From positions 2,316,001 through 2,380,000 of the forward strand of contig NZ_SHKL01000001.1 in assembly GCF_004217185.1 (NCBI RefSeq): DNA of 64,000 nt. The letters run 5' to 3'. Made by a program: the position numbers and the translations under genes. The number at the start of each line of letters is the position of its first letter. Position 1 is the first letter of the stretch. Shown here in pieces: positions 50,911 through 59,149 of this stretch. The notes beneath the pieces were generated by a model. The model was not told where the DNA came from. It worked only from the letters and a program-made list of their open reading frames with translations, and searched no databases. The DNA is from Pseudonocardia sediminis. Its GTDB lineage: Bacteria > Actinomycetota > Actinomycetes > Mycobacteriales > Pseudonocardiaceae.

Positions 50911-52641
50911 GTGTCGCAGGCCCAACTCGCCTCGCCGGAGACCCGGCCGCTGCGCGCGTGGCAGCGCAGTGCGCTGGCGCGCTATCTGGCCACGCAGCCG
51001 AAGGACTTCCTGGCGGTCGCGACGCCCGGCGCCGGCAAGACGACGTTCGCGCTGCGGGTGGCCGGTGAGCTGCTCGCGGACCGGACGATCGACGCGGTCA
51101 CGGTCGTCACGCCGACCGAGCACCTGAAGTACCAGTGGGCCGAGTCGGCCACCTACGCCGGGATCGCGATCGACCCGGAGTTCCGCAACTCCGCGGGCGG
51201 CACGTCGAGCGACTACCACGGCATCGCCGTCACCTACGCCGGTGTCGCGGCGCACCCGATGCTGCACCGGGCCCGGTCGGAGAACCGCCGGATGCTCGTC
51301 ATCCTCGACGAGATCCACCACGCCGGCGACGCCCGGTCCTGGGGCGAGGCGGTGTCCGAGGCGTTCGACCCGGCCGTCCGGCGCCTGGCGCTGACCGGGA
51401 CCCCGTTCCGCTCCGACGACAACCCGATCCCGTTCGTCGAGTACGTCCCCGACGCCGAGGGCGCGCCGCGCAGCCGTGCCGACCACCAGTACGGCTACGC
51501 CGAGGCGCTCGCCGACAACGTGGTCCGGCCCGTGGTCTTCCTCGCCTACTCCGGCACGTCGAACTGGCGCACCAGCGCGGGCGAGGAGATCTCGGCGCGC
51601 CTCGGCGAGCCGATGACGAAGGAGCAGACCGGCATGGCCTGGCGCACCGCGCTGGACCCGGCCGGGGAGTGGATGCCCGCGGTGCTCGCCGCCGCGGACC
51701 GTCGCCTGCAGAGCCACCGCGACGGCGGCATGCCCGACGCCGGCGGGCTGGTGATCGCCTCCGACCAGGCGGCGGCGAGGTCGTACGCGGCGATCCTGCG
51801 CACCGTCACCGGCGTAATGCCCACGGTCGTGCTCTCCGACGAGGCCGGCTCCTCGGACCGGATCGCGGACTTCTCCCGCTCGGAGGAGCGCTGGATGGTC
51901 GCGGTCCGGATGGTCTCCGAGGGCGTCGACGTGCCGCGGCTGGCCGTCGGGGTCTATGCGACGTCGGCGTCCACGCCGCTCTACTTCGCCCAGGCCATCG
52001 GCCGGTTCGTGCGGTCGCGGCGGCCCGGCGAGACGGCGTCGGTGTTCGTGCCCAGCGTGCCGGTGCTGCTCGCGCTGGCCAGCGAGCTGGAGGCGCAGCG
52101 CGACCACGTCCTCGGCAAGCCGCACAAGGCCGAGGAGGTGTGGAACGACGAGGAGCTCAACGACGCGAACAAACAGAAGGACGAGCCCGGCGAGCAGGAG
52201 AAGGCGTTCACCTCGCTCGGTGCCGACGCCGAGCTCGACCAGCTGATCTACGAGGGCACGTCGTTCTCCGCCGACGAGGAGGACTACCTCGGACTGCCCG
52301 GCCTGCTCGAGCCCGACCAGGTGCGCACGCTGCTGTCCAAGCGCCAGCAGGACTGGATCGCCAAGGGCTCACCGCGCACCGGCGCCCAGGCCCGCGCCAC
52401 CCCGGCCACCGAGCCGACCCCGCCGCCGCCCGCCGAACGCGCCCCGCAGAGCACCCGGGAGCGGTTGCAGACCCTGCGCAAGGAGCTCAACACCCTCGTC
52501 GCGCTGCACAACCACAAGACGAACAAGCCGCACGGCGTGATCCACAACGAGCTGCGCCGGCACTGCGGTGGTCCGCCGACCGCCATGGCCAACATGGACC
52601 AGTTGGAGGAACGGATCGCCACCCTTCGGTCCTGGCGCTGA
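50911..52641 (+). CDS. SF2 DEAD/DEAH-box helicase
   Basis: A 576-residue superfamily-2 helicase: Q-like LRAWQRSAL, Walker A ATPGAGKTT (K43), motif Ia VVTPTEHLKYQW, DEAH-variant LDEIHHAGD, motif III LTGTPFRSD, motif V SEGVDVPRL and motif VI QAIGRFVRSRR. The C-terminal 150 residues are acidic then Pro/Ala-rich, ending in a helical domain (RLQTLRKELNTLVALHNHKTNKPHGVIHNELRR) found in an actinobacterial helicase family. GTG at 50911 follows GGGGAGA. Probably acts in repair or RNA metabolism. Confidence 0.88.
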   Translation: MSQAQLASPETRPLRAWQRSALARYLATQPKDFLAVATPGAGKTTFALRVAGELLADRTIDAVTVVTPTEHLKYQWAESATYAGIAIDPEFRNSAGGTSSDYHGIAVTYAGVAAHPMLHRARSENRRMLVILDEIHHAGDARSWGEAVSEAFDPAVRRLALTGTPFRSDDNPIPFVEYVPDAEGAPRSRADHQYGYAEALADNVVRPVVFLAYSGTSNWRTSAGEEISARLGEPMTKEQTGMAWRTALDPAGEWMPAVLAAADRRLQSHRDGGMPDAGGLVIASDQAAARSYAAILRTVTGVMPTVVLSDEAGSSDRIADFSRSEERWMVAVRMVSEGVDVPRLAVGVYATSASTPLYFAQAIGRFVRSRRPGETASVFVPSVPVLLALASELEAQRDHVLGKPHKAEEVWNDEELNDANKQKDEPGEQEKAFTSLGADAELDQLIYEGTSFSADEEDYLGLPGLLEPDQVRTLLSKRQQDWIAKGSPRTGAQARATPATEPTPPPPAERAPQSTRERLQTLRKELNTLVALHNHKTNKPHGVIHNELRRHCGGPPTAMANMDQLEERIATLRSWR

Positions 52642-52669
52642 CGTCACCGGAACGGGTGGACGCCGTCGA

Positions 52670-53692
52670 TCACGACGGATCGGTGCGTGGCGCACTGGTC
52701 GTTCCGGGTGGTTCGTGAGCCACGTCCCATCCACTCGATCGGTCCTGCGCCGAACGGCTCTCGGTGACGCTGCGTGACGAACCGGGCCCGGACGGCGGTT
52801 CGTCTCCGTCACGCGAGCGGAGCGTCACGGCGACGATGACGGCGGCGATCCCGACCGCCTCCAGCAGCCCCGGACGCTGTCCGAGGCCGATCAGTCCGAC
52901 CAGCGTCGCGGTGGCCGGCAACAGCGCCAGGAGGACCGCGAAACGGGCCTGCCCGACCCGTCGCAGCACGACCTGGTCGAGCACGTAGGGCACGACCGAG
53001 GACAGCACGCCCAGGCCGACCGCGAGCAGCAGGATCCCCGGCTCGGCCAGCGCCACCAGGCCGTCCCGCGTGCCGGCCTCGGGCCCGCCGCCGCTCCCGG
53101 CGGTCAGCAGCAGCGGGGAGAGCACGACGGCCGCCGCGGCGAACCCGACGGCCAGGTCGTCGATGCCGTTCCCGCCGCGCGCGACCCGCTTGCCGAGCAC
53201 GATGTAGAGCGCCCACATCGCCGCCGCGGCGAGCGCCCACGCCACCCCCGACGGGCTGCCCGACCAGCGCACATCGGCGATGAGCAGCACCCCGGCGGCG
53301 GCCAGGACGACCGCCGCGACGTCGCGCGGCCGCCGCGAGGCCAGCGCCGCCACCGCGACCGGGCCGCAGAACTCGATCGCCACCGCGGTGCCGAGCGGGA
53401 GACGGGCGATCGCCTCGTAGTAGGCGACGTTCATCAGCGCCGTGGCCAGGCCGAACGCGGCCGAGCGCAGCAGGCGCCGGGGTGCCCACGCGGCCCGTCC
53501 GGGGCGTCGCCAGGCCAGCAGCACCAGCGCCGCGCCGATCAGCCGCAGCTCGGCGACCGCGGATGGGGCGAGCCGGTCGAACAGGCCGACGGCCAGCGCC
53601 GCGCCGACGTACATCGACGTCCCGCCGAGCAGGAACAGCACCGGAGCGGGGATGCGATCGGCGATCGAGGGTGATCCCGGTGTGTGCCCCAT
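52670..53692 (-). CDS. EamA/RhtA-type DMT superfamily transporter
   Basis: A 340-residue protein with ten transmembrane segments in two EamA repeats. Repeat 1 includes MNVAYYEAIARLPLGTAVAIEFCGPVAVA; repeat 2 starts WALAAAAMWALYIVLGKRVA and includes PYVLDQVVLRRVGQARFAVLLALLPATATLVGLIGLGQ. This is close to threonine/homoserine exporter RhtA. The C-terminal 45 residues are charged and disordered. ATG at 53690-53692. Convergent with the helicase, 28 bases between stops. Confidence 0.88.
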   Translation of the reverse strand: MGHTPGSPSIADRIPAPVLFLLGGTSMYVGAALAVGLFDRLAPSAVAELRLIGAALVLLAWRRPGRAAWAPRRLLRSAAFGLATALMNVAYYEAIARLPLGTAVAIEFCGPVAVAALASRRPRDVAAVVLAAAGVLLIADVRWSGSPSGVAWALAAAAMWALYIVLGKRVARGGNGIDDLAVGFAAAAVVLSPLLLTAGSGGGPEAGTRDGLVALAEPGILLLAVGLGVLSSVVPYVLDQVVLRRVGQARFAVLLALLPATATLVGLIGLGQRPGLLEAVGIAAVIVAVTLRSRDGDEPPSGPGSSRSVTESRSAQDRSSGWDVAHEPPGTTSAPRTDPS

Positions 53693-53987
53693 GGTTGCTG
53701 ACCGTAGTCGCGACACGCCGAGTTAACAGGCCTGAGGTTGCACGGGTGACCACCCGCCCCGCATGATTCATCCGTAGTCAACTTCATACGAATCCGGTCA
53801 CCGCGGGTACATCGCGACGTCACCGCATCGACGCTTGGAGATCAAACGTGATGCGTGTCGCGACTCGCCCCGGGAACACGTGCAGGGGCTCGAAGCGTCT
53901 GTAAGAGTGTGGACGACACGCGAGAGCGGTCGTCACAGTGATGCGGCACCGGGGGCGGCCCCGGAGCCGAGACGGAGGGAGACCGCT
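53693..53987. promoter_or_regulatory. Divergent intergenic region EamA / DUF7455
   Basis: About 295 bases with no gene. It contains the palindrome CGGGTGACCACCCG (53743-53756) and an AT-richer segment around 53760-53800. The DUF7455 ribosome binding site GGAGGGAG precedes the ATG at 53988. No confident -10/-35 pair was identified. Confidence 0.35.
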
Positions 53988-54176
53988 ATGCAGCCAGAAA
54001 CGCTGACCCGGCCCGAGTTGACTCTCGCCGACCGCTGCGACCGCTGCGGTGCGGCGGCCAAGGTCCGAGCTGTCCTTCCCTCCGGTGGGGAGCTTCTGTT
54101 CTGTGGCCACCACGGCCGCGCCCACGCAGAGAAGCTGCGTGAGTCCGGCGTGGAGGTGCAGCAGGGCGGCGAGTGA
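53988..54176 (+). CDS. DUF7455 small zinc-finger-like protein
   Basis: A 62-residue actinobacterial protein: LTLADRCDRCGAAAKVRAVLPSGGELLFCGHHGRAHAEKLRESG. CDRC and CGHH form a probable zinc site. Similar to the mycobacterial small protein encoded near sigB/dtxR (Rv2708c-like). Function unknown. GGAGGGAG upstream and a perfect hairpin downstream indicate a well-expressed single-gene unit. Confidence 0.85.
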   Translation: MQPETLTRPELTLADRCDRCGAAAKVRAVLPSGGELLFCGHHGRAHAEKLRESGVEVQQGGE

Positions 54177-54202
54177 CACGCCGACTCAGACTTTGCTAGA
54201 CG

Positions 54203-54235
54203 AACGGGCGGGAACCTGCGGGTTCCCGCCCGTTT
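54203..54235 (+). terminator. Perfect 14-bp hairpin terminator after the DUF7455 gene
   Basis: AACGGGCGGGAACC (54203-54216) and GGTTCCCGCCCGTT (54221-54234), 4-base loop, followed by T. It also faces the end of the convergent GAF gene. Confidence 0.85.
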
Positions 54236-54261
54236 CGCGTGTCCGGTCCCGCGGTGCGGGA

Positions 54262-55107
54262 TCAGTCCTCGTCGCGGCGGTGCCGCGGCCGGCGCAGCGG
54301 GCCCTGCGGCGGGGCGCCGGGCGGGGGCATCCGGACCTCGGCGCGCGGCGCCGGGACCGTCAGCCCCGGGATCCGCTGCGTGGGCGCCTGCGGCGACGGG
54401 ATGTGCCGAGCCTCCCCGTGAGGTGAGGGGATCCGGGGGATCGCCGTCGTGTGCGGCTCGGCGTCGTCGGTCGGTGGCGCGGGGTGCTCGGCCTGTACGG
54501 GCGGTGACGCCGCGGCCGGGGGCTCCTCGGCCCGGGCCGTCACGAGCGACTCCAGCCGGGCCAGCTCGCGGACGTCGGCCAGACGGGCGGCCAGCATCGT
54601 CACGACCGGCCGCAGCAGCGTCGCCAGGTTCTCGTCGAGGACCGCGTCGGCGCGGCCCAGCAGCTGCAGCCCGCCCGCCGTGCGTCCGGCGATCGGGACG
54701 GGGACGACGAGCGAGCGCACCAGCCCGCAGTCGGCCGCGGCGGCGGCGAGCTCGGGCGGACCGTTGCGGGTCAGGTCGGGGGTGACGAGCGTGCGGTCGC
54801 CGCGGACGGCGGCCGGGACCGGGCCGTTCCCGGCGCGCCGCTGGATCAGGGCCATCCGGTCGGCGGCGGTGTCGGAGGTGAAGATCCGCTGCTCGTCGGG
54901 GTCACGGGGGTCGGCCGGGTCGTCGAGCATCAGGACCGCACCGGAGACGCCGGCCGCGGGCGGCAGCGCCACGCACACCCCGGACAGCATGGCCGCGACG
55001 TCGACGTGGGCCACCGAGGTGGCCCCGAGCTGCAGGGCGATCCGGATCAGGGCACCCGACGGATCTCCTCGCCCGAGCGATCCCGAGGTCATCAGCGATG
55101 CCGCCAT
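54262..55107 (-). CDS. GAF domain-containing protein
   Basis: A 281-residue soluble protein. Residues about 20-180 form a GAF-like sensor domain (ALQLGATSVAHVDVAAMLSGVCVALPPAAGVSGAVLMLDD ... GPPELAAAAADCGLVRSLVVPVPIAGRTAGGLQLLGRADAVLDENLATLLRPVVTMLAARLADVREL). No ANTAR or kinase output domain follows; the last 90 residues are Pro-rich and basic, predicted disordered. ATG at 55105-55107 with GGAAGGA upstream. It may be a ligand-binding regulator; partner unknown. Confidence 0.75.
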   Translation of the reverse strand: MAASLMTSGSLGRGDPSGALIRIALQLGATSVAHVDVAAMLSGVCVALPPAAGVSGAVLMLDDPADPRDPDEQRIFTSDTAADRMALIQRRAGNGPVPAAVRGDRTLVTPDLTRNGPPELAAAAADCGLVRSLVVPVPIAGRTAGGLQLLGRADAVLDENLATLLRPVVTMLAARLADVRELARLESLVTARAEEPPAAASPPVQAEHPAPPTDDAEPHTTAIPRIPSPHGEARHIPSPQAPTQRIPGLTVPAPRAEVRMPPPGAPPQGPLRRPRHRRDED

Positions 55108-55312
55108 CGTCGTCCTTCCCACCGGCCCGAGACGGGCCGGCCCTTGACGCACAGCCCATCACCGAGCGTCGTCGCGTTGCGGCGGACGATAACGAACTCG
55201 CCGGTTCGACCGCACAGCGGCTAGGCCGAACGTGGCAGAGGGCCCCGGCCCATGATCACGCCCGGCGATCGGGACGGGCGCGTCCTCGCTGGCCGGGGTG
55301 CCGGGGGCGACG

Positions 55313-55318
55313 TAGGGT
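55313..55318 (+). promoter_or_regulatory. -10 element TAGGGT of the thiamine transporter operon
   Basis: TAGGGT lies about ten bases before the first riboswitch helix, consistent with initiation near 55325. Confidence 0.4.
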
Positions 55319-55327
55319 CGGTGTCGT

Positions 55328-55417
55328 ACCGCGGGAGCCCACGTACCGAGGCTGAGAGGGCGGCAGGCGGCCGTCGACCGTTCGAACCTGATCCGGGTCA
55401 CACCGGCGTAGGGAGGC
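55328..55417 (+). promoter_or_regulatory. TPP riboswitch (THI element)
   Basis: Conserved THI-box blocks are present in order: GCGGGAGCCC at 55331-55340, GGCTGAGAGGG at 55350-55360, GACCGTTCGAACCTGATCCG at 55376-55395 and CACCGGCGTAGGGA at 55401-55414. It ends just before the GTG at 55422, so it likely works by hiding the ribosome binding site GGGAGG (55411-55416) when TPP is bound. Confidence 0.95.
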
Positions 55418-55421
55418 CGAC

Positions 55422-56489
55422 GTGCGTCGTCACCTGTTCTCAGCCCGTTCCTCGCGTTCCACCGTGATGGTGGCGGTGCTGGGTGCGCTGTCCCTCGTCC
55501 TCGCCGGGTGCGGGGCGTCCTCGGGGTCCGGCGGCGGGGCCGGCGGTTCCGGGGACCCGGCCACGATCCGGGTCGCGCTCGACTGGACCCCGAACACGAA
55601 CCACACCGGGCTCTTCGTGGCACAGCAGATGGGCTGGTTCCGCGACGCGGGCCTGAACGTCGAGCTGCTGCCCTACAACCAGACGTCGCCGGACACGCTC
55701 GTCGGGTCGGGCGCGGCCGAGTTCGGCGTCAGCTTCCAGGACTCCTTCACCTACTCCAAGGGCTCCGGGGCGGACATCACCTCGGTGATGGCGGTGCTGC
55801 AGCACTGGGCCACCGAGGTCGCGGTGAAGGCCGACCGGGCCGACATCACCTCCCCGAAGGACCTCGACGGCAAGACCTACGCCGGGTTCGGCGGGCCGGG
55901 CGAGCAGGAGAAGATGCGCGCGATCATCCGGGGCGCGGGGGGACGTGGGGACTTCTCCACCGTCACGCTCGGCACGTCGGCCTACGAGGCGCTCTACGCC
56001 GGGCAGGCCGACTTCACCGAGCCGTTCGTGGCGTGGGAGGGGATCGAGGCCCAGCTGCGCGGCGAGCCGCTCAAGACCTTCGCCTACACCGACTACGGCT
56101 TCCCGGACGCCTACAACGTCCTGCTCATGGGCAACTCCACGTGGCTGCGTGACCACCCCGACCAGGCCCGGAGGTTCGTCCAGGCCGCCCAGCGCGGCTA
56201 TAAGCTCGGCGCCGACGACCCGGCGAAGGGCGCGCAGCTGCTGAAGGACGCCAACCCGGGCGCGTTCACCGAGCCCGCTCTCGTCGACCGCAGCCAGCAG
56301 ATGCTCGCCGAGCGGTACCTGAAGGACGCGCAGGGGAGGGTCGGTCCGCAGACGCTCGCGCAGTGGGCCGGGTTCTCCGGGTTCGTCTACGACTCCGGCT
56401 CCGTCGTCGGCCAGGACGGCGCGCCGGTCACCACGCGGCCGGACTTCTCCACCTGGTTCACCAACGACTACCTGACCCCGGCGGCCTGA
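55422..56489 (+). CDS. ABC transporter substrate-binding lipoprotein for thiamine precursor (ThiY/NMT1-like)
   Basis: A 355-residue lipoprotein: signal VMVAVLGALSLVLAGC with lipobox, Gly/Ser linker, then an NMT1/THI5-like domain (TIRVALDWTPNTNHTGLFVAQQMGWFRDAGLNVELLPYNQTSPDTLVGSGAAEFGVSFQDSFTYSK). This family binds hydroxymethylpyrimidine or N-formyl-aminomethylpyrimidine. Direct control by the TPP riboswitch supports a thiamine-precursor role. GTG start at 55422, five bases after the riboswitch. Confidence 0.9.
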   Translation: MRRHLFSARSSRSTVMVAVLGALSLVLAGCGASSGSGGGAGGSGDPATIRVALDWTPNTNHTGLFVAQQMGWFRDAGLNVELLPYNQTSPDTLVGSGAAEFGVSFQDSFTYSKGSGADITSVMAVLQHWATEVAVKADRADITSPKDLDGKTYAGFGGPGEQEKMRAIIRGAGGRGDFSTVTLGTSAYEALYAGQADFTEPFVAWEGIEAQLRGEPLKTFAYTDYGFPDAYNVLLMGNSTWLRDHPDQARRFVQAAQRGYKLGADDPAKGAQLLKDANPGAFTEPALVDRSQQMLAERYLKDAQGRVGPQTLAQWAGFSGFVYDSGSVVGQDGAPVTTRPDFSTWFTNDYLTPAA

Positions 56490-56491
56490 CC

Positions 56492-57421
56492 GTGTCCCGA
56501 GGAGGCTCGCCCCCGGAAGCGACGTCCCGCGACACCTCGCTGGGCGACGCCCGGGGTCCCGAGGGGATCCTCGGGGACGCTCCGCGGCGCGAAGGGACCC
56601 CCCGGGACACCGTGGTGGTGGCGCCGGGGTCGGGTCGCGGGGGCTCGGTGGGAGCGGCGTCGGTGCTCGGGCGGGTGGTGCCGGCGGCGGTGATCGTGCT
56701 CGCGCTGCTGGTGGTGTGGCAGGTGGCCGTCACCGTGCTGGGGACGCAGCCGCAGGTCCTGCCGTCGCCGCTGCGGGTGCTGGAGCAGGGATGGGCGTTC
56801 CGCGACGCGCTGTGGACGAACACGGTGCCGACCGTGCAGGTCACCGCCGTCGGGTTCGCGGTGTCGCTGGCGGTGGCGTGGACGCTGGCGGTCGTCGTCG
56901 ACTTCTCGCCGTGGCTGCGCCGGGCCCTGGTGCCGCTGCTGGTGGCGTCGCAGACGTTGCCGATCATCGCGATCGCACCGTTGTTGATCATCTGGTTCGG
57001 GTTCGGGCTGCTGCCCAAGGTGCTGGTGATCGCGCTGGTGACGTTCTTCCCGATCGCGGTCGGGCTGATCGAGGGGTTCGCCGCCACCGACCGGGACGCG
57101 ACGTCGTTGCTGCGCAGCATGGGCGCGAGCCGCTGGCAGCAGTTCCGCTACGTGCGGCTGCCCGGGGCGATGCCGTCGTTCTTCACGGCGCTGCGGATCG
57201 GGATCACCTACGCCGTCACCGGTGCGATCTTCGCCGAGTACGTGGGTGCGAGGTCCGGGCTGGGGATCTTCATGCAGCTGCAGAAGAACTCGTTCCGCAC
57301 CGACCTCGTCCTGGCCGCGGTGCTCGTGACGGCCCTGTTGTCGGTCGCGTTGTTCGGCCTGACCTACCTCGTGCAACGGGTGCTCGTGCCCTGGTACCGC
57401 CCGGACCGGGGCACCTCGTGA
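56492..57421 (+). CDS. ABC transporter permease, thiamine precursor (ThiX-like)
   Basis: A 309-residue inner-membrane permease of the BPD_transp_1 family. The first 55 residues are a hydrophilic Gly/Arg/Asp-rich extension that is unusual for the family. Six helices follow, with the ATPase-coupling EAA loop LLRSMGASRWQQFRYVRLPGAMPSFFTALRIG. GTG at 56492 is two bases after the lipoprotein stop. A start at a later GTG (for example near 56613) would give a more typical N-terminus. Confidence 0.87.
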   Translation: MSRGGSPPEATSRDTSLGDARGPEGILGDAPRREGTPRDTVVVAPGSGRGGSVGAASVLGRVVPAAVIVLALLVVWQVAVTVLGTQPQVLPSPLRVLEQGWAFRDALWTNTVPTVQVTAVGFAVSLAVAWTLAVVVDFSPWLRRALVPLLVASQTLPIIAIAPLLIIWFGFGLLPKVLVIALVTFFPIAVGLIEGFAATDRDATSLLRSMGASRWQQFRYVRLPGAMPSFFTALRIGITYAVTGAIFAEYVGARSGLGIFMQLQKNSFRTDLVLAAVLVTALLSVALFGLTYLVQRVLVPWYRPDRGTS

Positions 57422-58164
57422 CGGCGGCGAAGGTCGGCGTCTCCGGGCTGTCGGTCTCCTTCGGCGACCTCGCGGTGCTCGACGACGTCTCGCTCGCCGT
57501 CGCGCCGGGGGAGTTCGTGTCGGTGATCGGGCCGTCCGGCAGCGGCAAGTCCACGCTGTTCAACGCCCTGGCGGGGCTCGTCGAGCCCGACCGCGGGCAG
57601 GTGACCGTCGACGGCCGGCCCGCCGGTGACACGACGTTCGGCTACATGCCGCAGAAGGACCTGCTGTTCCCGTGGCGCACGGTGCTCGACAACACCACGC
57701 TCGGCCTCGAGGTCGCGGGCACGCCACGACGGGAGGCGCGGGAGCGGGCGCGTCCGCTGTTCGCACCGTTCGGCCTGGCCGGGTTCGAGGGGGCCCGGCC
57801 GGCCGAGCTGTCCGGGGGCATGCGCCAGCGTGCCGCGCTGCTGCGCACCGTCGTCGCGGGGCGGGAGGTGCTGCTGCTCGACGAGCCGTTCGGCGCGCTC
57901 GACGCGCTCACCCGGACCGGGATGCAGGAGTGGCTGGAGGGCGTTCGCGCCCGCTACGGCTGGACCGCGCTGCTGATCACCCACGACGTCCGGGAGGCCG
58001 TGTTCCTCTCGGACCGGGTCCTCGTGCTCTCCCCGCGCCCGGGCCGGATCGTGGCCGAGGTGACGATCGACCTGCCCCGCCCCCGCGACGCCGCGGTGAT
58101 CACCGACCCCCGCTTCGCCGCCGCCGAGGCGGAGCTCCTGGCCACCCTGCGAGCCCCCACCTGA
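57418..58164 (+). CDS. ABC transporter ATP-binding protein, thiamine precursor (ThiZ-like)
   Basis: A 248-residue ATPase: Walker A GPSGSGKST, Q-loop MPQKDLLFPWRT, signature LSGGMRQRAALLR, Walker B VLLLDEPFGALD and H-loop LLITHDVREAV. The GTG start overlaps the permease stop (GTGA). It completes the riboswitch-controlled three-gene transporter. A copy of the dispersed palindrome starts four bases after the stop. Confidence 0.9.
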   Translation: MTAAKVGVSGLSVSFGDLAVLDDVSLAVAPGEFVSVIGPSGSGKSTLFNALAGLVEPDRGQVTVDGRPAGDTTFGYMPQKDLLFPWRTVLDNTTLGLEVAGTPRREARERARPLFAPFGLAGFEGARPAELSGGMRQRAALLRTVVAGREVLLLDEPFGALDALTRTGMQEWLEGVRARYGWTALLITHDVREAVFLSDRVLVLSPRPGRIVAEVTIDLPRPRDAAVITDPRFAAAEAELLATLRAPT

Positions 58165-58167
58165 CCC

Positions 58168-58207
58168 GTGCGCGGAAAACGCTGCCATGGCGACGATATC
58201 CGCGCAC
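58168..58207 (-). repeat. Dispersed palindromic repeat, copy 3 (inverted orientation)
   Basis: 40 bases: plus strand begins GTGCGCGGAAAACG and ends CGATATCCGCGCAC. Reverse-complemented it matches copy 1 and copy 2 at nearly every base, with the central block CGCCATGGCAG. It starts three bases after the transporter ATPase stop codon. Confidence 0.85.
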
Positions 58208-58295
58208 GACCGGTGGGTCTCGCTGCTCCTCGGGAGCTCGACAGCGGACTCGTGAACCACGACGAGCGCTGGACGCACGTCGTGACGCACGAGTG

Positions 58296-58964
58296 TCAGC
58301 GGAGCAGGGGCGCCAGGTCGGGGAGCGCGGTGACGGTGTGGTCCGGCGGGGTGAGGTGGGTCGGGTAGGTGGCGCCGTCGCGGTTGACGAACGCGGTGCG
58401 CAGGCCGGCCCGGTGCGCGCCGTGCAGGTCCCAGGGGTGCACCGCGACCATCACCATCTCCTCCGGCGACGTCCCGCAGACCCGCGCCGCGTAGGTGTAG
58501 GCGGCGGTCGCGGGCTTCCAGATCCCGGCGTCGTCGACCGACAGGACGTGCTCGACCTCGTCGCGAAGACCGGCGTCGCCGAGCAGCTTCTCGGCCACCG
58601 GCACCCCGCCGTTGCTCAGGGTGATCAGGCGCAGCCCGGCCCGGCGCAGGGTGCGGATGCCGTCGGCGACGTCCGGATGCAGCGGGAGTCCGAGGAACCC
58701 GTCCAGGACGTGGGTGGCGGCGTCGTCGGGCGAGCGGTCGATCGGGTGGCCGCGCAGCACCGCCTTCGCGGTCTCCCGGCCGATCTCGGCGAACGTGCGG
58801 GAGTCCCCGGACGCGGCCAGGCCGATGCCCTCGCGCAGGGTCGCGGCGAACCACAGCGGGCCCAGCGACTCCGGGGCGCCCAGGTCGGAGAAGCGCCGCG
58901 CCATCGGCGTCATGTCCGAGAGCGTCTCGTTGACGTCGAACACGACGGTGGTCACGTCGGCCAT
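58296..58964 (-). CDS. Haloacid dehalogenase type II / HAD-family hydrolase
   Basis: A 222-residue HAD protein: motif I VVFDVNETLSD (nucleophile Asp), cap region with WFAATLREGIGLAASGD, motif II ITLSNGG, motif III WKPATAAYTYAA and motif IV MVAVHPWDLHGAHRAGLRTAFVNR. This matches type II haloacid dehalogenase-like HADs, which include both true L-2-haloacid dehalogenases and phosphatases. ATG at 58962-58964. Confidence 0.85.
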   Translation of the reverse strand: MADVTTVVFDVNETLSDMTPMARRFSDLGAPESLGPLWFAATLREGIGLAASGDSRTFAEIGRETAKAVLRGHPIDRSPDDAATHVLDGFLGLPLHPDVADGIRTLRRAGLRLITLSNGGVPVAEKLLGDAGLRDEVEHVLSVDDAGIWKPATAAYTYAARVCGTSPEEMVMVAVHPWDLHGAHRAGLRTAFVNRDGATYPTHLTPPDHTVTALPDLAPLLR

Positions 58965-59137
58965 CGGTACCTCCCGGGGTCGGTGGTGCTGCGGGAGCGA
59001 CGCTATCGGTGATCACCCCGACTCCGCGGCCCGAGTCCGCGAACCCGTACCGCCGCGCACACCGGCCCGTCCGGCGGGCAGGACGGCCGTGAGACCGGGT
59101 CCGTGCCGCGGCGAGGGGAACTGTCAGGGGGCGAACC

Positions 59138-59143
59138 TAGACT
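59138..59143 (+). promoter_or_regulatory. -10 element TAGACT of the DNA polymerase gene; probable leaderless transcript
   Basis: TAGACT ends six bases before the GTG at 59150; no ribosome binding site lies between. Confidence 0.45.
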
Positions 59144-59149
59144 CGCGGC

